A DNA stretch of 37,903 nt from Roseibacillus sp. Lineage in GTDB: Bacteria; Verrucomicrobiota; Verrucomicrobiia; Verrucomicrobiales; Akkermansiaceae. Position 1 is the stretch's first letter, and every line of letters starts with the position of its first letter. The translations under genes and the position numbers were made by a program. Positions 8,379-17,062 of this stretch are shown piece after piece. Where the stretch lies: NCBI GenBank assembly GCA_002709395.1, contig PAQU01000056.1:30913-68815 (forward strand). The letters are read 5' to 3'. The notes under the pieces are model-generated. The model made no database searches. It worked only from the letters and a program-made list of their open reading frames with translations, and was not told where the DNA came from.

Positions 8379-8520
8379 GGCTGTTTCTGTTCCGCGCAGT
8401 CGGTAGTACCCGGCCTGGGTTCCGGACGAGGATCACGAGCAAAGCTAGAGGAATTTGTCGGTTTGTACTTTATCTGGACCGGGTGGTCGCGAGGATCCCA
8501 GTAACCATAATAACGTTCCA

Positions 8521-9780
8521 GTGAGAAGCAGCAGTCGTTCCTTACTTCAAATTTCCAGGATTCTTTTTCTCGGTGCCCTGGCCTGTTTCCCGGCGAAGAT
8601 TAATGGAGAGGAAAACTGGCCCCAGTTCCGAGGCCCGAGCGGGAGGGGGCACTCCTCCGCCAAGGACGTGCCCCTGAAATGGTCTCCCGATTCGGTCCTC
8701 TGGAAGATTTCGCTGAAAGGAAAAGGTCAGTCCTCGGCGGTCAACTGGGGAGACAACCTGTTCCTTACCGGGTCCTCCGATGATGGGCGGAAGCGCTATC
8801 TTTACTGCGTGGATGGAAAGAACGGAAAGATGCTCTGGGAGAAGACCATCGATTGTGCTTCTCCGGAGAGGCCCCACCGGATGAATAGTTATGCGACTCC
8901 GACCTGTGCTACTGACGGCGAGCGGGTAGTGGCTTTCTTTGGTCCGGGTGGCCTGCATTGCCACGATCTTGAGGGGCGGAAGCTCTGGTCGAGACAGCTT
9001 GGTGATTTTCCGGGTCCATGGGGGGTCGCAGCTTCCCCGGTCATCGTGAACAACATGGTGATCCAGAACTGCGATGCAGAGGGGGCATCATCCCTGGTGG
9101 CTCTCGATTTGAGTAGCGGGGAAGTATTATGGCAGACGGCCCGCACCGACAAGCCGCGGGGAGGTTGGAGCACCCCGGTGCTCATCGAGACAGGAGAAAG
9201 AAAGGAGTTGGTCCTGAATGGAGAACTTGGGGTCCGGGGATATGACCCGGTGAATGGAAAGGAGTTGTGGTTCTGTCGTGGTTTCAATGGGCGGGGTTCG
9301 CCTGTTCCCGACTTTTCAAACGGTCTTCTCTATGTCGTTAACGGCAAACCGGGGGACACCTATGCAGTGAAGCCGGGTGGTTCCGGGGATGTCACCAAGT
9401 CCCGCATGGCGTGGCACGCGCCGCGCCGTGGTGGGCGTGACCTGCCTTCTCCCGTGGTGGTGGGAGATTTCCTGGTCGTGGTGTCGATGTCCGGGTTGGC
9501 AACCTGTTATGACGCTGCCAGCGGCAAGGTTCACTGGCAGCAGCACCTCGGGGAGAAGGGTGAGTATGCCGCGGCTCCTCTTGTGGTGAATGGGCACGTC
9601 CTGATCCAGTCCGTCTATGGCGGAAAGACGGTGGTTCTCAAGCCGGGGAAACGATTCGAGGTTCTCCGGGTGAATGACCTCGGAGCAGAGGTTGATGAGG
9701 TTTTTCGCTCCTGCCTTTCTCCCATCAAGGGAAAGATTTTTGCTCGGTCTCTCTCGATGCTCTATTGCGTCGGATTGTGA
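8521..9780 (+). CDS. Secreted PQQ-binding-like β-propeller protein
   Basis: From GTG 8521 the protein is 419 aa with a signal peptide (LLQISRILFLGALACFPAKINGEE). It then follows the pattern common in PVC bacteria: ENWPQFRGPSGRGHSS, then repeated blades ending in tryptophan-docking segments such as YCVDGKNGKMLWEK, HDLEGRKLWSR, VALDLSSGEVLWQT, YDPVNGKELWF and YDAASGKVHWQQ. These are PQQ/YVTN-like repeats of a seven- or eight-bladed propeller; members may be quinoprotein dehydrogenases or scaffold proteins without PQQ, and no catalytic residue can be assigned here. An in-frame TTG at 8455 would add 22 residues before the signal peptide. A small membrane-protein gene begins 2 bp after the stop, suggesting co-transcription. 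Confidence 0.87.
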   Translation: MRSSSRSLLQISRILFLGALACFPAKINGEENWPQFRGPSGRGHSSAKDVPLKWSPDSVLWKISLKGKGQSSAVNWGDNLFLTGSSDDGRKRYLYCVDGKNGKMLWEKTIDCASPERPHRMNSYATPTCATDGERVVAFFGPGGLHCHDLEGRKLWSRQLGDFPGPWGVAASPVIVNNMVIQNCDAEGASSLVALDLSSGEVLWQTARTDKPRGGWSTPVLIETGERKELVLNGELGVRGYDPVNGKELWFCRGFNGRGSPVPDFSNGLLYVVNGKPGDTYAVKPGGSGDVTKSRMAWHAPRRGGRDLPSPVVVGDFLVVVSMSGLATCYDAASGKVHWQQHLGEKGEYAAAPLVVNGHVLIQSVYGGKTVVLKPGKRFEVLRVNDLGAEVDEVFRSCLSPIKGKIFARSLSMLYCVGL

Positions 9781-9781
9781 T

Positions 9782-10132
9782 ATGAAGGGAGAGGTATCCC
9801 GGTTCAGGTGGTGGGGGCATCTCTTGTGGGCCACGCCCCTGCTTCACTATGTTTTTGTGCTGCTCTTCTATGTATCCGCGAGTATCTCGCTGGGGGAGTG
9901 GGCCAATACGGCTGGGGCGGATGACCCGAAGGGTTTTTTCGGGGGGATTCCACTCCTTGTTAGTCGAGTTCTTCTGCTCCTGAGCTTTTCCGTTGCACCC
10001 CTTGTGGTTCTCGTGGGGCGTCAGCAGAAAAGAGTGTTTTTATTCCTCCTTCTCTACTGCGTTTCCCTGCTCCTGAGTATTGTCCTCTTCAGGGTTTGTA
10101 CTCCTTGGCTTGGAATGTGGATAGGAGACTGA
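9782..10132 (+). CDS. Small membrane protein, three predicted helices
   Basis: A 116-aa protein starting at ATG 9782, one base after the stop of the propeller gene. Three hydrophobic segments are visible: about residues 10-33 (WGHLLWATPLLHYVFVLLFYV), 56-78 (IPLLVSRVLLLLSFSVAPLVV) and 84-107 (VFLFLLLYCVSLLLSIVLF). I recognise no family. The reading frame extends upstream into the propeller gene to 9674, but that part is an out-of-frame overlap. Tight spacing suggests it is co-expressed with the propeller protein. It ends 11 bp from the stop of the convergent cytochrome gene. Confidence 0.65.
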   Translation: MKGEVSRFRWWGHLLWATPLLHYVFVLLFYVSASISLGEWANTAGADDPKGFFGGIPLLVSRVLLLLSFSVAPLVVLVGRQQKRVFLFLLLYCVSLLLSIVLFRVCTPWLGMWIGD

Positions 10133-10143
10133 AGGGTGAAGGG

Positions 10144-10165
10144 CTATTTGCAGATCTGCAAATAG
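10144..10165. repeat. Perfect 22-bp palindrome covering a stop codon
   Basis: CTATTTGCAGA followed by TCTGCAAATAG is a spacer-less, mismatch-free palindrome. It encodes the last residues (LQICK) and the TAG stop of the minus-strand cytochrome gene and lies between two convergent genes. No T-run follows on either strand, so it is not a standard terminator, though a hairpin in both transcripts is possible. Confidence 0.6.
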
Positions 10166-13100
10166 GCAACCAGGTCTGCAAGCTCCTGATCGCTGAGTAT
10201 TCCGTCCAGACCGGCAGGCATGAGAGAAACCGGTGAGCGCAGGGTTGATTCCACTTCATCACGGGGAATCCGGATAATCTGCTGATTGACCTGCCGGAGA
10301 TAGATGGCGTCGGTTGTTTCCCGGTGAATGAGGCCGGTGTGAGCCCCGCCTCCGGTGTCTGTGAGCAGATAGGATTCGAATCCGTTGACGACCGTCGCGC
10401 TTGGAAAGACGATGGCCTCGAAAAGGTCCTTGGCGCTTCGGATCGCTCCGATTCCACCGAGGTTCGGTCCAAGGGTGCCCCCCTGGTTGCCAATCCGGTG
10501 GCAGAGTGAGCAGGTCGACCGGTTGGAATGGAAGAGGACGCGTCCACGTGATGCATTGCCCTGTTCCGAAATGTTCAGAAGCAGGGTCAGACGCTGCTCC
10601 CGTTCTGCGGAGTTCGAAGTGTTGTTTTTCTTGAGGTCCTTAAAGGCACGGTGGGCCCGGGGAGAAGCTTCGGTGAATTTTTCGGAGACCCCGTTGAGAT
10701 CTCCCTCTGTCAGGCTCTTGCGACCGGGGCTTCTCCTTAGCGCTTCCGCGAGGGAGGAACCGAGGGCCTCGAGGTCCCCGGGATCCCACGCGGCAGGGTC
10801 AATTCTCTGGAAGGGTTCGAGCAGGAGGCTGAGGTGAAAGGGGGACGCCCCGGCAACGAGCAGGACCAGAGCACGAGCCTGACTCAGGGTCTCTCTTTGT
10901 AATTCGATACGGCTCAGGGCCCGGGCGGCCTGTCGCCTGACCTCCGGGTTGCTCCCGGGGGTACTCAACAATCCTTCCGCGGCAGCGAATTGATCCTTGG
11001 AGAGTTTTGCAGATTGCCCCGCAATGCCTTCGAGAGCAGTAGCACGGATGAGTGGATCTTCCTCTGGATCAGCCGCCATGGACTCGACCCGGCCCAGGAA
11101 CCGGGAAGATGCGTTTGATTTGACGATGAGTCGGATCGCTTCAGCGCGGAGCTTGTGGGAGGATTCCCGTAGAAGCGAGCCTACGGCGGAGGTTGTCTTG
11201 TCGGGAATTTTGTCGAGGTAGCCGAGGCACGAGAGAAGGAGATACCTGGAAGACTCGGTGGAAGACTGATCAGTGAGAAGGTGTGAGAGCATCTCATGAA
11301 ATTCTTCGTCAGTGGCAAAGCCCATCATGATCTCCTCTGCCAGCTGTGAGGATGAGGGGTCCTGCTGGTCAGTGGAGAGAAGTTCGCGGAAGAGCGCGAA
11401 AACAGATTTCTTCCAATCAGTCCTGCCCGCCACGATTCGTCTTGCTTCGTTGCGTAGAAGGGGGAGCGGGGAGCGCAGGAAGGGAACGACGTCCTCAAGT
11501 TTGAGGGACCTGGGATCGATCTGTTCCATGACGCGCAGGGCGGTGGTCTGATGGTGAGGGCTAGGATTCCTGAGCCATGGGAGGCATTCACCTGAATCGC
11601 CGATTTCGATCAGGGCCAGGCGCACGGCATGTTCAAAGGCGGCCTGGGAGTCAGCCCGGAGGGAGTCGAAGAGAGGAGAGATCGCTTTTCGGTCACCAAT
11701 TCGCCCGAGGGCTGTGGCCGCGAGGCGTCGGAGGAGAGGATCTTCGTCGTTGAGGGCGGCACATAGTTCCGGAACTGCTTCACCAGTGCGGAGCTCTCCG
11801 AGGGAACGGGCAGCTGCCTGACGAACCTCGGCGGCAGGATCCTGCAAAGAAGAACGAAGCTCCTTTCCGAGGCCGGGACTCTTGATCTGAGACATGGTGA
11901 AGACCGCTCTTCTGCGGACTGCGGCTTTCTTGGTGACAGCTGGAAGGCGGAGCTGGGTGAGGGTCTTGAAGGCCTTTGTGCCCATCGAGATCAGATTAGA
12001 CCGCGCACGATCGCGCACGGCAGGGCGGGGATCTCCCAGAAGTTGTGCGGTTTGGGCGGGGGCCAGTTGAGTCCATGGGATCCCCGTTCCCCGGGGGTCG
12101 GAGGGAGAGGCTGCCCCGGTCCTGCGGATCCGGTAAATGGCCCCGAGAACCTCAGGCTTGGCAGCCTTGGAATGAGGGCAGCCCCAGCTCAGCCATCCCC
12201 CGGTATCGAGGAGGAGAAGGCTTCCGTCCGCGTCTTCCAGGATGTCGGCTGGGTGGAAGTCCCGGCTCGGAGAAGAGAGGAAGTCGTCATCTCTCGCATT
12301 AAAGGTGGCTCCATCGGGAGTGAGTCTGATGTGGCGTACCCTGCTGGAATTGAAGTGACAGGCGAAGAACGTATCGCGGTAATCGTCTCCGAATTGTGTT
12401 CCCCGGTAACGCATGAGTCCAGCGGGGGCAACCTGTCCCCAGCGAATGGTCGCTGGGACCCGGTGGCCAGTCTGGGGGAGTAGAGGCTCGCCGTAGAGCC
12501 TCTGGGTGAGTCCACGTGGAAACCAATGAATGAAAGCGTCGTGGCGCTTGCCTCCGAAACTGTCGTAGATGGCGGCGGTGGAAAGGACTTCTCCGCTGCC
12601 GGTGAAGGCGATATCGACCGGATTGATCGGGCCCTGTCCGTCAATACGAACGTCACTCCCGTCCGGAAGACAGGAGAAGATGCCGCCAGCCCGGCTTTTC
12701 CCCGTCCTGCTGCCATCTGTTCCGGTAAACTGGTAGCCGAAGTGTCCTCCACTGAAGTAAAGTCGTCCATTCGGGCCAAGGTAAGGTCCATGCTGGTTTG
12801 CCCGGCCGTCGAATTCCATCTCCCCGATGATTTTTTCGCGCTTGTCGGCTACCCCGTCATCATTGGTGTCCTCCAGCCTCCAGAGATAAGGGGCGGAGAC
12901 GATGTAGAGGGCTCCATTGTGCCAGAGGCCGCCCTCCGGCATGGTCATCCTGTCAGCGAAAATGGTGCTCTGGTCGAAGATGCCGTCGCCATCGGTGTCG
13001 CTGAGGCGGCGAACGAACCGTGGAAGTTCCTTCTCGATCTCCTTGCGGGTCGTGAGGTTGCGGCCGTCGCTTTCCGCCACATAAAGCCGGCCCTGGTCAT

Positions 13101-13317
13101 CGAGGCAGGCCATCATGGGATACTTGAGAAGGGGAGGGGCGGCTGCGAGAGTGATTTCGAATCCATCCCGCACCTTGATAAGAGGGGGCTTGAAGGGGGT
13201 ATCTGCGACCGAGGGGGCGGATACTGCTCCCAGGATGAGCCCCACTGCAGCCAGAGCACCCGGAGATGTGAGTTTCTTCCGCTTGCCTGTGCCGTGGGTG
13301 GGTGTTAGGGCCTTCAT
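10144..13317 (-). CDS. PVC-type heme-binding CxxCH protein (β-propeller, HEAT repeats, cytochrome c)
   Basis: From ATG 13317 the protein is 1057 aa with a signal peptide (GALAAVGLILGAVSAPSVAD). Residues about 45-420 form the 'membrane-bound dehydrogenase' β-propeller of PVC bacteria (VRDGFEITLAAAPPLLKYPMMACLDDQGRLYVAE, DTDGDGIFD, PEGGLWHNGALYIVSAPYLWRLED). Residues about 480-900 carry HEAT-like helical repeats (for example RRLAATALGRIGDRKAISPLFDSL). The C-terminus is a c-type cytochrome with CSLCH (936-940), GPNLGGIG and a probable axial methionine in SLMPAG (near 1033). It is likely periplasmic and acts in electron transfer or sugar oxidation, with unknown substrate. The frame stays open to 13611, but that extension overlaps the divergent sialidase start and lacks a signal peptide. 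Confidence 0.92.
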   Translation of the reverse strand: MKALTPTHGTGKRKKLTSPGALAAVGLILGAVSAPSVADTPFKPPLIKVRDGFEITLAAAPPLLKYPMMACLDDQGRLYVAESDGRNLTTRKEIEKELPRFVRRLSDTDGDGIFDQSTIFADRMTMPEGGLWHNGALYIVSAPYLWRLEDTNDDGVADKREKIIGEMEFDGRANQHGPYLGPNGRLYFSGGHFGYQFTGTDGSRTGKSRAGGIFSCLPDGSDVRIDGQGPINPVDIAFTGSGEVLSTAAIYDSFGGKRHDAFIHWFPRGLTQRLYGEPLLPQTGHRVPATIRWGQVAPAGLMRYRGTQFGDDYRDTFFACHFNSSRVRHIRLTPDGATFNARDDDFLSSPSRDFHPADILEDADGSLLLLDTGGWLSWGCPHSKAAKPEVLGAIYRIRRTGAASPSDPRGTGIPWTQLAPAQTAQLLGDPRPAVRDRARSNLISMGTKAFKTLTQLRLPAVTKKAAVRRRAVFTMSQIKSPGLGKELRSSLQDPAAEVRQAAARSLGELRTGEAVPELCAALNDEDPLLRRLAATALGRIGDRKAISPLFDSLRADSQAAFEHAVRLALIEIGDSGECLPWLRNPSPHHQTTALRVMEQIDPRSLKLEDVVPFLRSPLPLLRNEARRIVAGRTDWKKSVFALFRELLSTDQQDPSSSQLAEEIMMGFATDEEFHEMLSHLLTDQSSTESSRYLLLSCLGYLDKIPDKTTSAVGSLLRESSHKLRAEAIRLIVKSNASSRFLGRVESMAADPEEDPLIRATALEGIAGQSAKLSKDQFAAAEGLLSTPGSNPEVRRQAARALSRIELQRETLSQARALVLLVAGASPFHLSLLLEPFQRIDPAAWDPGDLEALGSSLAEALRRSPGRKSLTEGDLNGVSEKFTEASPRAHRAFKDLKKNNTSNSAEREQRLTLLLNISEQGNASRGRVLFHSNRSTCSLCHRIGNQGGTLGPNLGGIGAIRSAKDLFEAIVFPSATVVNGFESYLLTDTGGGAHTGLIHRETTDAIYLRQVNQQIIRIPRDEVESTLRSPVSLMPAGLDGILSDQELADLVAYLQICK

Positions 13318-13378
13318 TGATTGGAGCAGAGGACCACTGCAATGGGGATCTCGCTCCTTGTCAATATACCAAGCTACC

Positions 13379-14584
13379 ATGCACACACACACCTTTGAAA
13401 AGATGGCCCGTGGTCTCGCTCTTGCTGCCCTCTGTGGCTGGGCGGTGACCGGCGCAGGATCGGCGGAGGACCGGGCGACTGCTTCCGGACTTCCCGCTGA
13501 AGGGAAACTTGATGCGCACCTTGGCAAGGCCGCGTTGGAGTTGACCCAGGTCTTCCGGGGCGAGCGATTTCCCAACATCGTGGTTGGGGTCGATGGCACG
13601 GTAGTGGCCACCTTTGGAACGAGCAGCGTGAGGGCCCGGATCAGTCAGGATGCCGGAACCACCTGGAGCGACGAGATAGTCATCTCAAAGCCGGGATTTC
13701 AGTGTGGCGGGCTCACCGTCAACGAGGGAAATGGTGACATCTTTGCTTTTGTGGAAGAGCGTCATCCCCCTGCGCCTCTCCACGTCTTCAAGAGTGGCGA
13801 CCATGGCAAGAGCTGGAAGAAGGTTGAGGCGGTCATCAAGCCGGATTCCAAGGGGAATGTGCCATCGATGCATATGAACGATCATGGAATAACGCTGCGG
13901 CATGGAAAACATGCGGGCAGGATTATTCGTCCCTCGCGCTGGTATGCCGGTGCGAATGCACACGCAAAGTGGCCGGAGCATTACACCAACGCCATTTTCA
14001 GCGATGACGGGGGTAAGACCTGGGAGACCAGTGACCCCTTTCCAGCCAATGGAACTGGAGAAGCAACGATCGCGGAATTGAGCGATGGGACGGTCTACTA
14101 CAATTCCCGCCGACACTGGGCAGAAGAGGGTGCTGACCCGAGGCGCCGCTGGACGGCCACCAGTGCGGACGGAGGCAAGACCTGGAAAGACCTGACATAT
14201 TGCAAGGTGCTGCCTGACGGGCCCCAGAATACGAACTATGGCTGCATGGCCGGATTGACCCGGTTGAATGTAAAGGGGCGCGATATTCTCCTCTACAGCA
14301 ACTGTGACAGCCCGGGAGGGCGCAGGCTCGGCACAGTGTGGGCGAGTTTTGACGGAGGAAAGAGCTGGCCGATCAAGCGCCTCGTATTCAAAGGAGCTTT
14401 TGGCTATTCCGCGATGACCTCGGGGCGTCCCGGGACGAAGACCGAGGGCCTGGTCTTTCTGCATTTTGAAGGAGGTCCCAAGGGAGGATCTGCCTTGGCG
14501 CGCTTCAATCTGAGCTGGATTCTTGGGGGTGAGGCGACTGGAGATGGAACTGTGCCGGACTGGGCGAAGGTGAAGGAGCAATAG
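13379..14584 (+). CDS. Secreted sialidase / BNR-repeat protein
   Basis: A 401-aa exported protein (signal peptide about residues 9-30) with a six-bladed sialidase fold. Five Asp-box motifs are visible: SQDAGTTW (89-96), SGDHGKSW (139-146), SDDGGKTW (208-215), SADGGKTW (262-269) and SFDGGKSW (323-330). Further family marks are RFPNIVV near residue 63, RIIRPSRW (181-188), the TGEATIAEL...NSR segment (227-244) and GYSAM (342-346), where the tyrosine could be the nucleophile. Such proteins cleave terminal sialic or other acidic sugars (GH33), but many PVC homologues are uncharacterised and may have other substrates. ATG 13379 is chosen for the signal peptide; the open frame further upstream runs across the divergent cytochrome gene. 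First gene of a four-gene run. Confidence 0.88.
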   Translation: MHTHTFEKMARGLALAALCGWAVTGAGSAEDRATASGLPAEGKLDAHLGKAALELTQVFRGERFPNIVVGVDGTVVATFGTSSVRARISQDAGTTWSDEIVISKPGFQCGGLTVNEGNGDIFAFVEERHPPAPLHVFKSGDHGKSWKKVEAVIKPDSKGNVPSMHMNDHGITLRHGKHAGRIIRPSRWYAGANAHAKWPEHYTNAIFSDDGGKTWETSDPFPANGTGEATIAELSDGTVYYNSRRHWAEEGADPRRRWTATSADGGKTWKDLTYCKVLPDGPQNTNYGCMAGLTRLNVKGRDILLYSNCDSPGGRRLGTVWASFDGGKSWPIKRLVFKGAFGYSAMTSGRPGTKTEGLVFLHFEGGPKGGSALARFNLSWILGGEATGDGTVPDWAKVKEQ

Positions 14585-14650
14585 TCCCGTTTTCTTCGTT
14601 TGGAAGGTGTGCGTATTTTGAGAATCCCAGAAGGATTGCGACAGGTTTTC

Positions 14651-16057
14651 ATGAAGATTCCGGGGCTTTTCGTTCTTGCGGTTTCGTCTCTTTCTTCGCT
14701 CGCGGCGGAATCCGTATTTCCGCTCTACCATCCCAAGTTGGAGAACAGCAAGAAAGGGGAGCACCATGACTTTCCCCTCGGGGTGCTCTCCGCAACAGGG
14801 CGTCTTGTTGACGGGGAGAGCGAGATTCTCATCATGGACGTGGGCGGGGGTGGTCCGGCAGAGAAGGCCGGGTTGCTGGCAGGGGACCGGGTCGTTATGG
14901 CGGGAGGCCGAAAACCGGAACCCTTTTCGAAGGATACCGGGACCGGCCTGGCAGGCCCCCAGACAGCGCTTGCCCTCGCGCTTGATGCCGCCAGTGGAGC
15001 GAGCCCTTCGAGCTTGTTACTCGAGGTGCGTCGGGGAGAGAAACAGCTTCCCCTCACCGTAGGGCTTCCCGGTGGACGCCTCAAGCCTTCGGAGCTTCTG
15101 GACGCAATCGCTAAACACCTGCTTGCTACCCAGCAGAAGAGTGGACGCTGGCAACCAGGGGTAGGGGGCGATGCAGATGTTTACATGTCGGCTTTTTGTG
15201 CGCTGTCCCTGCTTGCTGCGGATGACAGGAAATACCTTCCGGCGATCAAGGCTGCGATCGGGTTTATCAATGAGAAAAGCACATCCTCCATTGACCTGAA
15301 AGATCCGCGTGGCGGACCCAAGAACTGGCAGGCTGCCAGTAGTGCAATCCTTCTTGCTGAATACCAGCTTGCGACCGGGGATGATACCTATGCAGAGGAG
15401 CTCGCGGTAAATTGTGATCTCATGGCCGCGAGGGTGACGGAGAATGGCAGGATGGGGCACCACTTTGATATTCCTTACCGGGGAGGAGGCTTGGTCGTCA
15501 TCAATGTGCAGGCGCATCTGGCCTGGGCGCTTGCTGAGAAATGTGGGTACAAGGTCGATCAGGGGGCCTGGGATCGTTCCTATAAGGAGGTGCAGGCTTC
15601 AGTAGACAGGAATACAGGAGCGCTGGGGTATTCGTCACGAGCCCCACGAAGTCCTGATATCTCAGCCCGGACCGGTGCTATGGCATCAGCCCTCGTGGTG
15701 GCGGGCAGGGAAGGTGAAATGGCCCGTCGGCTTGCGACTGCCCTTCGCGATCATCATGGAAGGATGAGACACGCTCACGCGATGTCTTCGATCGGGCTGA
15801 TTTACGGATTCGCCGGACTCAAGGGGGCGCATCCGAAAGGTCATGAGGAAGTGATGAGGAAGTGGCGGCCGTTTCTTGAACTCAGTCGCAATGCCGCTGG
15901 TTCGGTTTCCTACTTTGGCGGAAAGCGTAATATAGGGGGTGATCAGTATCTCGGTCTGGCTCCGATAGCCAATGCCATGGTTGCGCTCATGATTGCCAGT
16001 GAGGAAGGAAAACTTCACATGCATGGAGGAACTCGCAAAGCGTGGTTTGGAAAATGA
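14651..16057 (+). CDS. PDZ domain plus DUF6288-like α-helical toroid protein
   Basis: A 468-aa protein beginning with a signal peptide (MKIPGLFVLAVSSLSSLAAE). Residues about 40-145 form a PDZ-like domain (LGVLSATGRL...ILIMDVGGGGPAEKAGLLAGDRVVMAGG). Residues about 155-460 consist of helical pairs reminiscent of prenyltransferase/terpene-cyclase-like toroids (HLLATQQKSGRWQP, YMSAFCALSLLAAD, AASSAILLAEYQLATGD, VNVQAHLAWALAEKCG). The combination matches what I know as DUF6288 proteins of Verrucomicrobiota and Planctomycetota; activity is unknown. The start at ATG 14651 removes 17 residues of the longer open frame that precede the signal peptide. It lies 66 bp after the sialidase, and its stop overlaps the next ATG (ATGA at 16054-16057), so it is translationally coupled to an α/β hydrolase. 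Confidence 0.8.
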   Translation: MKIPGLFVLAVSSLSSLAAESVFPLYHPKLENSKKGEHHDFPLGVLSATGRLVDGESEILIMDVGGGGPAEKAGLLAGDRVVMAGGRKPEPFSKDTGTGLAGPQTALALALDAASGASPSSLLLEVRRGEKQLPLTVGLPGGRLKPSELLDAIAKHLLATQQKSGRWQPGVGGDADVYMSAFCALSLLAADDRKYLPAIKAAIGFINEKSTSSIDLKDPRGGPKNWQAASSAILLAEYQLATGDDTYAEELAVNCDLMAARVTENGRMGHHFDIPYRGGGLVVINVQAHLAWALAEKCGYKVDQGAWDRSYKEVQASVDRNTGALGYSSRAPRSPDISARTGAMASALVVAGREGEMARRLATALRDHHGRMRHAHAMSSIGLIYGFAGLKGAHPKGHEEVMRKWRPFLELSRNAAGSVSYFGGKRNIGGDQYLGLAPIANAMVALMIASEEGKLHMHGGTRKAWFGK

Positions 16058-17010
16058 GACTGAAGAGGAGGAAACGGGTTCCTGTCATTCTCATGCTGAT
16101 CACTTCCGTTCTCGTTGAGGCGAAGGAGTTGCAGGATATCAAGTATCTCAGCAGCGCAGACAATACCATGCAACCGGCGATGTTTCATGACCCGGAGCCG
16201 GAGGAACCCGTTCCGCTTGTGGTGGCCCTGCATACGTGGTCTGGCGATTACAGGCAGAAGCATCATGAGCCCATTCGAGAATGGTGTATGAAGAAGGGGT
16301 GGGCCTACATTCATCCTGATTTCCGGGGCCCGGCGAGAAGGCCTGAAGCTACGGGGTCGGAACTGGTGATAGGGGACATAGTCAGCGCGGTGGCTCACGC
16401 CGGAAAAGTCACGAAGATTGATTCCGAGGCTGTCTTTCTGGTGGGGACTTCCGGAGGGGGTTACCATTGCCTCGTCATGGCCGGGAAACACCCGGACCTT
16501 TTCGCCGGGATCTCGGCCTGGGCTTCGATTTCCGATCTGAAGGCTTGGTATCACGATAACATGAGGAGTGGACGTCGTTACTGGAGTGACATAGTGAAGT
16601 CCTGCGGCGGAAGGCCGGGAGATAGCGAGGCTGTCGACGAGGAGTATCGAAAACGTTCACCCCTGAGTTATCTGAGGAACGCGAAGGGGAGGGTGCGTCT
16701 GCAGATTGCCACGGGGATAAGGGATGGGCACAATGGAAGTGTGCCGATCAGTCATTCACTGCTGGCCTTCAATGAAGTGGCAGAGGACCAGGATCGGATT
16801 GGATCAGAAGAGATTGCCTTCATGACCCGGGAGGCGCGCTTGCCTGATTCGCTCCGGCGGGCGGATCCGGATCCGGTGTTCGGGGAGAAGCAACCGATCT
16901 TCCGTCGTTCTTCAGCAACCGCTACCGTAACTATCTTTGACGGAGGTCATGAAATCCTTCAGCCAGCTGCCATTTCCTGGATGGAAAGTCTTCATGAGAA
17001 GAGGCAGTGA
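16054..17010 (+). CDS. Exported α/β-hydrolase, esterase/peptidase-like
   Basis: From ATG 16054 the protein is 318 aa with a positively charged signal peptide (MRLKRRKRVPVILMLITSVLVEA). The α/β-hydrolase core shows PLVVALHTWSGD (oxyanion-hole strand), nucleophile elbow VGTSGGG (Ser133), a probable acid residue in TGIRDGHNG and a final His in DGGHEI. This layout resembles prolyl-oligopeptidase-type or esterase D-like hydrolases. GTG 16042 is an alternative start, but ATG 16054 forms the ATGA overlap with the upstream gene. The operon context (sialidase, PDZ protein and another hydrolase) favours an ester or acyl group on a glycan as substrate; this is inference. Confidence 0.85.
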   Translation: MRLKRRKRVPVILMLITSVLVEAKELQDIKYLSSADNTMQPAMFHDPEPEEPVPLVVALHTWSGDYRQKHHEPIREWCMKKGWAYIHPDFRGPARRPEATGSELVIGDIVSAVAHAGKVTKIDSEAVFLVGTSGGGYHCLVMAGKHPDLFAGISAWASISDLKAWYHDNMRSGRRYWSDIVKSCGGRPGDSEAVDEEYRKRSPLSYLRNAKGRVRLQIATGIRDGHNGSVPISHSLLAFNEVAEDQDRIGSEEIAFMTREARLPDSLRRADPDPVFGEKQPIFRRSSATATVTIFDGGHEILQPAAISWMESLHEKRQ

Positions 17011-17062
17011 TTCGGGGCCGGTTGCTCTTGCTGGATAAGGTTTGTCCTGTTGCATTTAAATC

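Noticed and set aside
10385-10837. 150-codon plus-strand frame inside the cytochrome gene
   Set aside because: Arginine/serine-rich antisense shadow with no motif; the minus-strand frame encodes HEAT repeats and CxxCH.
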